From Microcaldota archaeon (lineage in GTDB: Archaea > Micrarchaeota > Micrarchaeia > Micrarchaeales > Micrarchaeaceae), in contig JAJZMY010000009.1 of assembly GCA_021848125.1 (NCBI GenBank), positions 1-53,324 on the forward strand: a stretch of 53,324 bases of DNA, read 5' to 3'. Under the pieces are notes generated by a model. That model made no database searches and was not told where the DNA came from. It worked only from the letters and a program-made list of their open reading frames with translations. Each line of letters starts with the position of its first letter. Position 1 is the first letter of the stretch. This document shows, in pieces, positions 24,599 through 34,357 of this stretch. The translations under genes and the position numbers were made by a program.

Positions 24599-25330
24599 AT
24601 GGGATTAGAAATAAAAAACTTGGATGTTAAATTAGATGGTAGAGAAATCCTAAAAAAAATAAACTTAAATATTAAAAAGGGCGAATTACATGTAATAATG
24701 GGCCCGAATGGATCTGGAAAAACAACATTAGCCAAAGCAATAATGGGATACCAAAAATTAAAATTAAACGGAAAAATATTATTAGATCATAAAGATATAA
24801 CAGATTTTTCAACTGACAAAAGAGCAAGACTTGGGTTATTTTTACAATTCCAAAATCCTGCCGAAATAAAAGATATTAGATTCATTAATTTTATGTATAA
24901 TTCATTTAATTCTATTTTTGAAAATACTGATGTTTTAGAGATGGAGAGGAGTCTCAAAAATAATTTGAAGATATTGAATATGAATGAAAATGTTTTGAAT
25001 AAAAATCTTAATTTTGGTTTTTCGGGTGGAGAAAAAAAGAAAATGGAAATATTACAGATGATGGCTTTAAAGCCAAAATTTGCAATGCTTGATGAACCCG
25101 ATTCAGGATTAGATGTTGATGCAATAAAGGTAATTGCCGATATAATAAACAATATTATTAAGACAAAACAAACAGGAATAATTTTAATTACACATTATAA
25201 TAAAATGATTTCATATTTAAATCCTAACTTTATTCATATTTTAATAGATGGAAAAATTATTAAATCTGGCAAAAAAGAACTTGCACAATCAATTGAAAAA
25301 TATGGGTTTGAAAAATATAAGAATAAATGA
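24599..25330 (+). CDS. sufC: SufC, ABC ATPase of the Suf complex
   Basis: The ABC-type ATPase that drives conformational change in SufBCD. Walker A is GPNGSGKTTLAK, the ABC signature FGFSGGEKKKMEILQ, Walker B FAMLDEPDSGLDVD, with a His switch in LITHYNK. The length of 243 is normal. The ATG at 24599 has GGTG five bases upstream; the longer frame upstream overlaps the HTH gene and is not needed. The stop is four bases before the sufS ATG. Confidence 0.95.
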   Translation: MGLEIKNLDVKLDGREILKKINLNIKKGELHVIMGPNGSGKTTLAKAIMGYQKLKLNGKILLDHKDITDFSTDKRARLGLFLQFQNPAEIKDIRFINFMYNSFNSIFENTDVLEMERSLKNNLKILNMNENVLNKNLNFGFSGGEKKKMEILQMMALKPKFAMLDEPDSGLDVDAIKVIADIINNIIKTKQTGIILITHYNKMISYLNPNFIHILIDGKIIKSGKKELAQSIEKYGFEKYKNK

Positions 25331-25334
25331 TAAC

Positions 25335-26570
25335 ATGTATGACATTGATAAAATAAGGGATGATTTTCCGATTTTAAAAACAAAAATGAATGGAAAGAGG
25401 TTAATTTATTTGGATAATGCGGCAACAACACAAAAACCACAACAAGTAATCAGTGCAATAGTTGATTACTATTCAAATTATAATTCAAATATCCATAGGG
25501 GGTTGTATAAAATATCGGAAAAAGCAACTCAAAAATATAGTGAATCAAAAGAAATATTTGCAAAATTCATTAATGCTAATTCAATAGAAGAAATAATATA
25601 TACAAAAAATACTACAGAAGCAATAAATTTGATTGCATTAACATATGGTGAAAAAATAATAAAAGAGCATGATCATATTTTAATATCAGAGGCTGAACAT
25701 CATAGTAACTTAATTCCTTGGATGCAGCTAGCAAAGAGAAAGAAAGCCCATCTGGATTATATAAAATTAAATGAACAAAAATCAGGATTGGATATTGAAA
25801 GTTTAAAAGAGCAAATGGAAAAAAAACCAAAAATTACAGCAATATTTCATGCCTCAAATGTATTAGGCACTATAAATAATATAAAAGATATTTCAAAATT
25901 AGCACATAAAAATAATAGTAGTATTTTAATTGATGGGGCACAATCTATTCCAAATATTAAAATTGATATAAAAGATATTGATTGCGATTTTTTTGTTTGT
26001 TCCAGCCATAAAATGCTTGGACCTGCTGGAATTGGAATCTTATTTGCTAAAAAATCAATATTAGCAGATATGCCGCCATTATTTAGCGGCGGAGATATGA
26101 TAAAGGTAGTTAATAAATATTCATGTGCGTGGAATGATTTGCCTTGGAAATTCGAATCTGGAACGCAAAATATTGAAGGAGCTATTGGATTTAGAATTGC
26201 AATTGATTATATTAATAAAATAGGGGTTGAAAAAATTAGAAAATATGAAAAAGATCTAATGAAATATTTCTTAGAACAAACTAATAATATAAAAAATATT
26301 GAAGTTTTTGGTCCTAAAAATATTGATGAAAGAGTTGGCATTGCATCATTTGAAATAAAAAATATTCATCCGCACGATATTGCATATATTTTTGACAAGC
26401 AAGGTATAGCAATAAGAGCTGGACATCATTGTGCAATGCCACTTGTATCCGAATTAAGTAAAGAAAAAGCATTAGCTCGGATTAGCTTTTATATATATAA
26501 TACAAAACAAGAGATAGATGAATCAATAAAAGCGATTAATAAAGTAAAAAATATATTTAAAATTGAGTGA
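25335..26570 (+). CDS. sufS: SufS, class II cysteine desulfurase
   Basis: A PLP enzyme that removes sulfur from cysteine as an enzyme-bound persulfide. Family marks are LDNAATTQKP near the N-terminus, the PLP lysine in SSHKMLGPAGIGIL, and the active-site Cys in AGHHCAMPL, which sits in the short class II loop. The length of 411 is normal. The true start is ATG 25335, because the open frame upstream lies inside sufC. It ends overlapping the start of sufU by eight bases. Confidence 0.95.
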   Translation: MYDIDKIRDDFPILKTKMNGKRLIYLDNAATTQKPQQVISAIVDYYSNYNSNIHRGLYKISEKATQKYSESKEIFAKFINANSIEEIIYTKNTTEAINLIALTYGEKIIKEHDHILISEAEHHSNLIPWMQLAKRKKAHLDYIKLNEQKSGLDIESLKEQMEKKPKITAIFHASNVLGTINNIKDISKLAHKNNSSILIDGAQSIPNIKIDIKDIDCDFFVCSSHKMLGPAGIGILFAKKSILADMPPLFSGGDMIKVVNKYSCAWNDLPWKFESGTQNIEGAIGFRIAIDYINKIGVEKIRKYEKDLMKYFLEQTNNIKNIEVFGPKNIDERVGIASFEIKNIHPHDIAYIFDKQGIAIRAGHHCAMPLVSELSKEKALARISFYIYNTKQEIDESIKAINKVKNIFKIE

Positions 26571-26952
26571 TTTTTTGTCTTATGATCTTTATGCTGAAAA
26601 AATAATTTCATGCTATGAACATCCCCATAATAAGGGACAGATAAAAGATGCTAATGCGAAATTTAGAGAACACAATATGGTATGTGGCGACGATATAACT
26701 GTTTATATAAAAGTAAAAAATAATTTAATAAATGATGCAAAATTTACTGGAAATGGATGTGCAATAAGTATAGCATCTGCAAGTTTAATAACAGATTATA
26801 TAAAAAATAAAAAAGTTGATGAAATAGAGAAATTAGATTTGAATAAAATAAAGGAACTGCTTGGAATTGATCCTGGACCTGCAAGAATGAAATGCGCAAC
26901 ATTGGCATTAATTGCAATAAAACACGCATTAAAAAATTATTTGACAAAATAA
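26563..26952 (+). CDS. sufU: SufU, sulfur-transfer partner of SufS
   Basis: A 129-residue IscU-fold protein of the SufU type, which accepts persulfide sulfur from SufS. Conserved ligands are Cys41 with Asp43 (VCGDD), Cys66 (GNGCAIS) and Cys111 (MKCATL), the SufU zinc/cysteine set. It starts at TTG 26563, overlapping the sufS stop, so translation is coupled. It is the last gene of the operon; scpB converges from the other strand 40 bases later. Confidence 0.93.
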   Translation: MSDFLSYDLYAEKIISCYEHPHNKGQIKDANAKFREHNMVCGDDITVYIKVKNNLINDAKFTGNGCAISIASASLITDYIKNKKVDEIEKLDLNKIKELLGIDPGPARMKCATLALIAIKHALKNYLTK

Positions 26953-26992
26953 ATTGAAAATCCTGATTGGAATTAGTATATTAGAATTAGTA

Positions 26993-27463
26993 TTATTTAT
27001 TATTGAAACTGAAATATTCTTTAAATTTCTGCGTTGTTCTTATATTCTTTGAATTCTTGAATTTGGCTGACATCACAAACTCTTTTTCCAGCAATTCTTT
27101 TATATAAACATATGTTGAAGTGCCAAATATTTTTACAAGTTTGCTTTGCAGTATTGGTTCATTCTTGCTTATATACGCCAATATGCGCAAACTTGATTTT
27201 GAAATGTCTGGAGAGCCTGCCAAATTATTTACTTTACTCATATACTGGCTTTTTAATGTTAATAGATATTTGTTATTTATTTCTAATATTTGCAATGAAG
27301 TATCCCTATTTTTATAGTCCTCAATTAATTCTTGAACCATCTGTTTTATTGCTGAAATTGATTTTATATTTAAAGATCCGCTTAAATCTTGGATAGACAA
27401 TGCTTTATTTGAAACAAATAAGGCAGCTTCTATAATTTTTTTGTAATCAAGTTCATTTTCCAT
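26993..27463 (-). CDS. scpB: ScpB, condensin accessory subunit
   Basis: ScpB binds ScpA and SMC to form the chromosome-organising condensin. The 156-residue protein contains two winged-helix domains: KIIEAALFVSNKALSIQDL opens the first, and SSLRILAYISKNEPILQSKLVKIFG the second. It lies 12 bases downstream of scpA in the same operon, the common arrangement. SMC is not in this window. Confidence 0.88.
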   Translation of the reverse strand: MENELDYKKIIEAALFVSNKALSIQDLSGSLNIKSISAIKQMVQELIEDYKNRDTSLQILEINNKYLLTLKSQYMSKVNNLAGSPDISKSSLRILAYISKNEPILQSKLVKIFGTSTYVYIKELLEKEFVMSAKFKNSKNIRTTQKFKEYFSFNNK

Positions 27464-27475
27464 AAGAATCTTTTT

Positions 27476-28213
27476 CTAATTTGTTAATTTAATTAAGATT
27501 TCACCAAAAAATATGTCTTGAATAAGTATAATTTTATTTTTGTGCATTAAAAAAAGCAGTGGTATGAATAAATTTAATAGAATATTTTCATTGAAATTGG
27601 TTTTAAGTATTTCAAATGTTGTCATTTTTTGAGAATCAGTATGTATGGATATTAAATTATATACTTTGTCAATTTTTTTATCAATTTCTATGTCAATTTT
27701 AAGATTTAACTGCTGAACTGGTTTTTCATTGTTTTCTTTGTGCTGTTTTTCAATACGCATTGCATCATTAAGTGCTTCTAAAAGTTCGTCCAATGAAATT
27801 TTTTTATTTGGCTGCAATCTTAATCTTGGATAAATAGCATCAACTTCTGGAATAATTCTCTCGTTGGTTTGATTATTATCTTGTTCAATTTCCTGGTTAT
27901 AATCATTTTCAAATGAAATAGTCTTACTTTTTAACCTTAATAATATAGACGCAGCAAGAATAATATTTGCAGGGATGTATAAATCCAGAATCTTTAACTG
28001 TTTTATAAAATTTAAATAAGATTCAACTATTTTACTAATATCAATATCCCAAACATTAAGTTTATTTGTCTCAACTAGATTTAAAAGTATATCTCTCCAA
28101 GTTGCATTTTTTACAAAGCTTTCCATTCCTGCAATATCCTTTAAATTAAATTCCTGATTTTGCTGCAAGTCTTGCATCTGTGCCATATATACTTTTCCCA
28201 TGTCTGTCGCCAT
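27476..28213 (-). CDS. scpA: ScpA, condensin kleisin subunit
   Basis: The kleisin bridges the SMC heads. The family N-terminal motif is WRDILLNLVETNKLNVWDIDISKIVESYL, followed by ANIILAASILLRLKSKTI. A hydrophilic low-complexity linker and a C-terminal winged helix complete it. The length of 245 is normal for the family. About 33 residues precede the domain. It is the upstream member of the scpAB pair. Confidence 0.9.
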   Translation of the reverse strand: MATDMGKVYMAQMQDLQQNQEFNLKDIAGMESFVKNATWRDILLNLVETNKLNVWDIDISKIVESYLNFIKQLKILDLYIPANIILAASILLRLKSKTISFENDYNQEIEQDNNQTNERIIPEVDAIYPRLRLQPNKKISLDELLEALNDAMRIEKQHKENNEKPVQQLNLKIDIEIDKKIDKVYNLISIHTDSQKMTTFEILKTNFNENILLNLFIPLLFLMHKNKIILIQDIFFGEILIKLTN

Positions 28214-28289
28214 ATTAATAAAGAAATAAATATTCTTTAAATTTTCGTTTAAATTGTAATTTTATAAAAATAGCAGTTGATTATTAATT

Positions 28290-30845
28290 TTATTTTAAAC
28301 CAATGGCTTTTTTAAAAGTAATATTTACTTTTATTTTTTCCAAAACTTGCTGTTTTGCCCTTAATATATCTTCCCGCATATTTTCTTTTTTATCAAAAAA
28401 TAGTTTTATTCTCTTATAATCTTTTTCATTGTCAATAAAACTAAAAATAAATAAAAGATTATCTAACATTTTAGTGGTTGCTGGAAATAAATTCATTAAT
28501 TTTTTCCAATTAAATAATAACCAATTAATCAAAAGATCTTCGATATCTTTTGTAAGATAATTAGTAGTAATATAAATTGGGATAAAAATTTTATCTTGTA
28601 ATTTTACATTTTTTGAAAGTGTAAAATTGAGTGCATTTTTTAATAAATTTAAATTATTAAATTTTGCAAGAGACATTAAAAATTTTAACTTATGCTCTGG
28701 ATTTAAGGATTTTAAATAAAGTTTTTGTATTTTATTAAATGTTTGTTTTGTCCCATAAAAAGCTGCAATGTTTAAAATTGCACTTTTGATGTTTTCATTT
28801 ATTTCGATTCCTTTTTCTATTTTTTTAAATAACTCATTTGCTTTGCTAATAATTTGTTTATCTCCAAGAATTCCTAGATTTTTGATTAAAATAGATCTTA
28901 ATTTTATGTTTGCTGGATCATCATTTACCGGTTCATTAAATTTTACTTTATCAAATAAATTTTTATTGGCACTATAAAAAATAGATTTTATAGTTTTAAA
29001 TGAATTAGATTTTTGATACTTATAAGAAAATGAATAAATAAATTCCAAATGAGATAATACCGAAATATTTAATGGGTATTTATCTTCCAAATTACTACAA
29101 TAAGTATTAATAAAATCAAGATATAATTTTAATTTTATTCTGCCTGTTCTTGCTAAGATAAATAAATCATTTTCAATACCATAGGCATCAATAGCACTAA
29201 TTAAATTATTTTTAATTAATAAACCAAGAAATTTCAAATTATTTGGATCATATTTTACTCTATAAAATCCTTTTTGATTTAAATTAAGTTTAATCCATTT
29301 TTTGTTTAAATTTATTATTTGACTTTTTTTGTCGAATAAAATTTTATTTGATTGGTTTTCAGATAAATAAGTAATTGGAATTGGCCATATTGAATTTTTT
29401 TTGATTTTATAATTTAATAAAAAGAATCTTTTTTGTTCAAGTTTGACTTTATTGCCTTCTTTTATTACGCTAATTATTGGATAGCCTTCACTATTAATCC
29501 ATTTTCTTGCTATTTTTTTAATATCTATTTCGTGTTTTGCTTTATTATTTCTATTAAAAACAATATTAATATTATTCCATAAATCCTCTTCAACAGCATT
29601 ATTATATTGAAATTTAGTTAAATAAAGATTCAATCCATTTCTAAAATTTTCTTTTCCAATAAAATCTTCAATCATGTTTAAAACACTTCCGCCTTTATCA
29701 TAAGTAACTTCATCAAATATTGAATTTATTTCATTTGGCGCATTTATATTTATATGTACAGGGTGTGTTGATTTGAAAGAATCCATATTAAATGCATTAT
29801 TGTATGTAAAAACATCTTCTTTATAAATTTTCCATTTCGGAAATATTTCATTAACGCATTTTGATTCCATAAAATTTGCAAAACTCTCATTTAGCCATAA
29901 ATCATCCCACCATTTCATTGTAACTAAATCTCCAAACCATTGATGCGCCATTTCATGAGCAATAACCGTTGCAATCCTTTGTTTTGCAGATATAGATGAA
30001 CTTTTATTACCTAGTAAATCTTTTTCTCTAAATGTTATTGCACCCCAGTTTTCCATTGCGCCTGCACTAAAATCAGGTATTGCTATTAAATCCAATTTTG
30101 GGAGCATATATTTTATTTTGAAATAATTTTCATAAAAAGGCAGAATTTGTTTTACATAATTCAATGCAAGATGGGCCAATTCTCTTTTTCCTTGAACAGT
30201 AATAACTCTTATTTTAATATTTCTAAATTTTGTTTCAACAAAATCAAATTTTCCAACACCAATATATAACAAATATGTACTCATTTTTCGTGTTGTTTCA
30301 AATTCAACTAATTTTTTATTATTTATTATTTGTTCGTTTTTTACTGGCATGTTTGATAATGCAGTTAAATCTTTTTTAATTACAAAAGAGACATCAAATG
30401 TTGCCTTTAAATTTGGTTGATCAAAACAAACAAATGCAGATCTTGCATCAGTAGGCTCGAATTGAGATGTTAGAATGTGGTCTTTTTTATTATTTATTGT
30501 ATATTCGCTTCTATAGAAACCATACATTTTGTTATTATTTATCCCTTCAAAATTAATTACTATTTCAGCATTTCCAGATATTTTTTTATTTAAAATAACT
30601 TGTATTGTTTCATATTTTTTATCATATATTATTTTTAGATCATTTTTTTTATTATTATTAATTATTTTTATATAATAAATTTTCAAATCAACCGCATTTA
30701 ATGTAATTGTATTTAGTGGCTTTTTTATATTAATTTTTATTTTTTCAAAGCACTTAAATTTAAAATCTGGAATAGGTTCAAATTTTAAATAATAATTTAT
30801 TGGAATTACATCTGCATTTAATTTATTTTTGTTATTTTTAACCAT
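28290..30845 (-). CDS. M1 family aminopeptidase (tricorn-interacting factor F2/F3-like)
   Basis: A zinc aminopeptidase that trims N-terminal residues from peptides released by the proteasome. The substrate-binding motif is GAMENWGAITFRE and the zinc site HEMAHQWFGDLVTMKWWDDLWLNES (HExxH plus the distal Glu). An N-terminal saddle domain begins around INYYLKFEP, and a helical ERAP-type C-terminal domain fills the last 330 residues. The length of 851 is typical. The very AT-rich coding sequence gives many Lys/Asn/Ile. Its peptide-recycling role beside the proteasome is family knowledge. Confidence 0.94.
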   Translation of the reverse strand: MVKNNKNKLNADVIPINYYLKFEPIPDFKFKCFEKIKINIKKPLNTITLNAVDLKIYYIKIINNNKKNDLKIIYDKKYETIQVILNKKISGNAEIVINFEGINNNKMYGFYRSEYTINNKKDHILTSQFEPTDARSAFVCFDQPNLKATFDVSFVIKKDLTALSNMPVKNEQIINNKKLVEFETTRKMSTYLLYIGVGKFDFVETKFRNIKIRVITVQGKRELAHLALNYVKQILPFYENYFKIKYMLPKLDLIAIPDFSAGAMENWGAITFREKDLLGNKSSSISAKQRIATVIAHEMAHQWFGDLVTMKWWDDLWLNESFANFMESKCVNEIFPKWKIYKEDVFTYNNAFNMDSFKSTHPVHININAPNEINSIFDEVTYDKGGSVLNMIEDFIGKENFRNGLNLYLTKFQYNNAVEEDLWNNINIVFNRNNKAKHEIDIKKIARKWINSEGYPIISVIKEGNKVKLEQKRFFLLNYKIKKNSIWPIPITYLSENQSNKILFDKKSQIINLNKKWIKLNLNQKGFYRVKYDPNNLKFLGLLIKNNLISAIDAYGIENDLFILARTGRIKLKLYLDFINTYCSNLEDKYPLNISVLSHLEFIYSFSYKYQKSNSFKTIKSIFYSANKNLFDKVKFNEPVNDDPANIKLRSILIKNLGILGDKQIISKANELFKKIEKGIEINENIKSAILNIAAFYGTKQTFNKIQKLYLKSLNPEHKLKFLMSLAKFNNLNLLKNALNFTLSKNVKLQDKIFIPIYITTNYLTKDIEDLLINWLLFNWKKLMNLFPATTKMLDNLLFIFSFIDNEKDYKRIKLFFDKKENMREDILRAKQQVLEKIKVNITFKKAIGLK

Positions 30846-30895
30846 ATTATCGCATTTATAAGCGTATTACAATTGATAAAAAAGTTAAAAAGCAG

Positions 30896-31183
30896 TTAAT
30901 AAAGGTGTGGGTATATGTCTATTTTATTAAATACTTTCTTGTTTATTATTTGTTTTAATTCGCTTGTCTTGAATATTGAATCATTTTCATTAATCCAATT
31001 AATTAAAAGTTCAATTGATTTCTTTTTATTTTCTTTAGTTTCATTTAAGATTTTTTTAAGACTCTCGTTTTGCAAAGAATCAATTAAATAATCATAATCT
31101 AAAAATATCTTTAATTCATTTAATAATATTCCTTTTAATTGATTATTAATTATATTAAAATTTAACTGTTTATTTTCATTCAT
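30896..31183 (-). CDS. Hypothetical protein, helical, 95 aa
   Basis: A short all-helical protein beginning MNENKQLNFNIINNQ, with an acidic/lysine-rich centre (LKKILNETKENKKKSIELLI). No membrane span, cysteine cluster or known motif is seen. I prefer the ATG at 31183 over an ATG at 31210, because the extra nine residues look like read-through of upstream AT-rich DNA. It sits alone between the aminopeptidase and the small transporters on the same strand. Confidence 0.5.
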   Translation of the reverse strand: MNENKQLNFNIINNQLKGILLNELKIFLDYDYLIDSLQNESLKKILNETKENKKKSIELLINWINENDSIFKTSELKQIINKKVFNKIDIYPHLY

Positions 31184-31250
31184 TAAATCATATTTAATAC
31201 ATATATGCAAATATTTATTTTTTTGTTTTATTTGTGCAGTATAAGATGAA

Positions 31251-31595
31251 TTAGCTTAAACCAACAATCACCACACCTATTGTAATTATAATTATACCAA
31301 GCCATCTTAATGGAGAAATTTGTTCCAATAAAATAAAATGGGCAAGCAATATTGCAAAAATGTATGTCAAACCATTAAAACTATAAAGCCAACTCAAATG
31401 AAATCTGCTTAATACAAAAAAATAAATTATTGTTGCTAAGCCGTAACAAGATAGACCCAGTATAAAAAAATAAATAAAATATTGATTGATAAAAGAATAT
31501 TTAAATAATATTTGACCAGATGCCCCTAATATTGTGCTAAGTACAATAAGTATTAAATAAAATTTAATGTTTTTATAGCTAAGTATATTTTTCAT
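31251..31595 (-). CDS. Small DMT/SMR-like transporter half (4 membrane spans)
   Basis: A 114-residue protein with four membrane helices and the EamA/SMR-type ending SPLRWLGIIIITIGVVIVGL. Half-size DMT proteins act as dimers to flip lipids or export small cations. It overlaps the preceding, related gene by four bases, so the two are likely made as a heterodimer. A Glu in the second half (LLEQISPLRW) is in the position typical of the family. The substrate is unknown. Confidence 0.75.
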   Translation of the reverse strand: MKNILSYKNIKFYLILIVLSTILGASGQILFKYSFINQYFIYFFILGLSCYGLATIIYFFVLSRFHLSWLYSFNGLTYIFAILLAHFILLEQISPLRWLGIIIITIGVVIVGLS

Positions 31596-31960
31596 TTAAT
31601 CGTTATTGAAATTATAATAATGCCAATAAATATCAGAGTTATCCCAAGTATTCTTTTTGAATTTAATTTTTCCTTTAATAAAAAAAATGAGAATAATGAA
31701 ACAAAAATAAATACTGTTGCAAATAAAGAATAAACTATAGATAAACTATCCTGGGCAACTTTAAGCGCAAATAAATAAATAATTAGACTAACCCCATAAA
31801 ATAATAAACCAAATAGGATGAATTTATTTTTTATTAAATTAATAAAACTTTTAATGGAATTAATTTTTTGTATATTTTTTTTAAACAAAAACTGGGAAAA
31901 TGCGGCAAGGAATGCGGCAAATATTGCTAGCAGTATAATTAAATAAAGATGCATAAACAA
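31592..31960 (-). CDS. Small DMT/SMR-like transporter half (partner)
   Basis: A 122-residue four-span protein paralogous to the next gene. It has QFLFKKNIQK after helix 1 and the ending LLKEKLNSKRILGITLIFIGIIII, the DMT signature. Paired small subunits with overlapping genes resemble the ArnE/ArnF-type lipid-linked sugar flippases and paired SMR exporters. The context does not decide between these. Confidence 0.75.
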   Translation of the reverse strand: MFMHLYLIILLAIFAAFLAAFSQFLFKKNIQKINSIKSFINLIKNKFILFGLLFYGVSLIIYLFALKVAQDSLSIVYSLFATVFIFVSLFSFFLLKEKLNSKRILGITLIFIGIIIISITIK

Positions 31961-32061
31961 TCATTTTAATATAAAAATTAAAATATTACTTAATAATTAA
32001 TAACTTTACATATTTATTTTAACTATGGCTATAAATTTAAATTACTAAACAAGAAGAGATT

Positions 32062-32742
32062 ATGAATAATATTAAATTATTAATAAATGGAAGTGAGTAT
32101 GTTGGGGCATTTGGTTGTGCAAATGACAAATATGCATTTACTGGATTTTTACCAGAAAAAACAAAAAAAGCAATAGAAGAAATCCTTGATGTAAATGTGA
32201 TTGAATTCAGTGTTAATTCATCCAATTTGACTGGGCTTTTTTGCACTGTTAATTCAAATGGACTTGGTATATCTAATTTAATCTCAAAAAATGAATTAAA
32301 ATCATTAAATAAGAAAATAGAAGAGGAAAAAATAGACATTAATGTTGGCATATTAGATACTGATTTAAACAGTATTGGAAATAATATTTTATTAAATGAT
32401 AAATTTGCATTAGTTCATACTGAATATAACAATGCAGTAATTAAACAGATACAGGATTTATTTAATGTTGAAGTTATAAAAATCAGCATTGGCAATTTTA
32501 AAACAGTAGGAGCTACAAATATATTAACAAATAAGGGGTTTGTAATAAATAATAGGGCGTTGGATCGAGAGAAGGAGCATATTGATAAAATATTAAATTT
32601 TAATTCAATACCAACAACTGCAAATAATGGCTCTTTGTTTATTGGTTTATCTACAATTGCAAATTCAAATAATTTAATTATTGGGGATAAAACAACAGGT
32701 TTTGAATTAACAAGAATAATAGATGCTTTGAATTTGGATTGA
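32062..32742 (+). CDS. eif6: Translation factor aIF6
   Basis: aIF6 binds the large ribosomal subunit and prevents premature subunit joining. The five-fold repeated alpha/beta propeller is recognisable from its repeating NxxxxG and FxxxxxxN patterns, for example LFCTVNSNGLGISNL, TNILTNKGFVINNRA and GSLFIGLSTIANSNNLIIG. The length of 226 is normal. A purine-rich GAAGAG motif precedes the ATG. Confidence 0.94.
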   Translation: MNNIKLLINGSEYVGAFGCANDKYAFTGFLPEKTKKAIEEILDVNVIEFSVNSSNLTGLFCTVNSNGLGISNLISKNELKSLNKKIEEEKIDINVGILDTDLNSIGNNILLNDKFALVHTEYNNAVIKQIQDLFNVEVIKISIGNFKTVGATNILTNKGFVINNRALDREKEHIDKILNFNSIPTTANNGSLFIGLSTIANSNNLIIGDKTTGFELTRIIDALNLD

Positions 32743-32762
32743 TTATTTAACTAAAAATTAGT

Positions 32763-32951
32763 TTATTTTTTGTTTCTGAATTTGGTCCTATTTTCTATTT
32801 TACCCCAACAATCTTTACAAATAACTAATCGTAATACTTTAGAGGCTTTTTGTGATGCTTTCATACAATTATGGCATATTTTCCTATTACAGTAATTACA
32901 GATTTCAATTTTAAATATTTCTTTTTTGCATCGCTCACATAATGTTGTCAT
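32763..32951 (-). CDS. Small zinc-finger protein, 62 aa
   Basis: Four cysteine pairs are visible: CERC, CNYC, CHNC and CKDC, arranged as two interleaved zinc sites in a B-box/FYVE-like or double zinc-ribbon pattern. The tail is basic. The start at ATG 32951 (MTTLCERC) is preceded by GGTG at six bases; the apparent upstream start is that same ribosome-binding GTG. A nucleic-acid or protein adaptor role is likely, but the family is not recognised with certainty. It is convergent with aIF6. Confidence 0.7.
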   Translation of the reverse strand: MTTLCERCKKEIFKIEICNYCNRKICHNCMKASQKASKVLRLVICKDCWGKIENRTKFRNKK

Positions 32952-33075
32952 TAATAACACCGAATAAAAATAAGCATACAGATTATTTTATTAGTTTATA
33001 ACATATATTTTAGAATATAAATATATTTAAATTATTTGAATTTATATGCTTTAATTTAAAAACAGAAATGATAAA

Positions 33076-34344
33076 ATGAAGATATTTATAAAAACATATG
33101 GATGTACATTAAATCAGGCTGATTCGGAATTGATTGAAAATATATTAGAAAATGGCAAAAATACAGTTACAGGTAATATTAAAGATTCAGATATTGTCAT
33201 TGTTAATACTTGCACAGTAAAAAAGGTAACTGAACAAAAAATACTATCCTTTCTTGAAACTTTAAAAAGCCAAAACAAGAAAATAATTGTTACTGGGTGT
33301 TTGGCAACTGCTAATAAAGATTTAATTAATAAATACAATCCAGATGCAAGTATTGTTTCAACTGTAAATATCAATAGAATAACAGATGCAGTTGATTTGG
33401 TATCAAAGAATAAAAAAGCATTATTTGATAATTATAATAAATTAGACAAGCTTATTTATTTTAAACCGCATAAAAAAGTAATTGCTAGGATTCCGATAGG
33501 CGAGGGATGTCTTAATAACTGCAGTTTCTGTGAAACAAGATATGCGAGAGGATTATTAAATAGCTTTTCTGAAAATTTAATTTTTAAGGCAGTAAAACAG
33601 AGTTTGGATGCAGGCGCAAAAGAAATCAGATTAACGGCCCAGGATACTGGATGCTATGGGTTTGATAAAAAAACCAATATTATTAACTTAGTTAACAAAA
33701 TTTTAAAAATTGATTATGATTTTAAATTAAGACTTGGAATGATGAATCCAGAATATTTGGGTAAATTTTTAGAGCCTTTAATTGAGATTTTGCAAAATGA
33801 AAAAATGTATAAATTTATTCATTTGCCACTTCAGAGCGGAAGCAATAAAGTATTAAAAGATATGAGAAGAAAATACACTGTTGAACAAGTCTATGAATAT
33901 ATAAATTTTATAAGGAAACATATAAAAAATATAACAATAGAAACAGATATTATTGTTGGGTTTCCAACAGAAACAAACAATGATTTTAATCAGACAGTTG
34001 ATGCAATCAAAAAAATAAAGCCTGAGGCAATAAATATATCTAGATTTGGATTGAGGCCACATATTAAGAAATTAGGGCAATTAAATCAGAAAATAGTAAA
34101 GGAAAGGACAAATGAAATATCTAGGATAGCAAGAGATATAAGATACAATAACAATAAAAGATTTATGAATAAAAACATTAGAATATTAATAACTGAGCAA
34201 ACAAATACTTCAATAAATGGACGAACTGACATGTATAAAGAAGTTATTATAAAAAATGCTACAAAAGATTTAATAGGTACCTACCAGCAGATAAAAGTTG
34301 AACTAGTATCTGCAAATGCATTGTATGGATCATTGGTAAATTAA
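33076..34344 (+). CDS. CDKAL1/MtaB-type tRNA methylthiotransferase
   Basis: A radical SAM enzyme that converts t6A37 of tRNA to ms2t6A. Domains in order are an N-terminal UPF0004 domain with cluster Cys (YGCTLNQAD at Cys10, NTCTV, TGCLA), a radical SAM core with CLNNCSFC followed by ETRYARG, and a C-terminal TRAM domain (about residues 360-422). The YGCTLNQADSE start and the ETRYARG motif mark the archaeal/eukaryotic CDKAL1 group rather than MiaB. The length of 422 is normal. It heads a plus-strand run to about 39.8 kb. Confidence 0.93.
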   Translation: MKIFIKTYGCTLNQADSELIENILENGKNTVTGNIKDSDIVIVNTCTVKKVTEQKILSFLETLKSQNKKIIVTGCLATANKDLINKYNPDASIVSTVNINRITDAVDLVSKNKKALFDNYNKLDKLIYFKPHKKVIARIPIGEGCLNNCSFCETRYARGLLNSFSENLIFKAVKQSLDAGAKEIRLTAQDTGCYGFDKKTNIINLVNKILKIDYDFKLRLGMMNPEYLGKFLEPLIEILQNEKMYKFIHLPLQSGSNKVLKDMRRKYTVEQVYEYINFIRKHIKNITIETDIIVGFPTETNNDFNQTVDAIKKIKPEAINISRFGLRPHIKKLGQLNQKIVKERTNEISRIARDIRYNNNKRFMNKNIRILITEQTNTSINGRTDMYKEVIIKNATKDLIGTYQQIKVELVSANALYGSLVN

Positions 34345-34357
34345 TTAATGATATATT

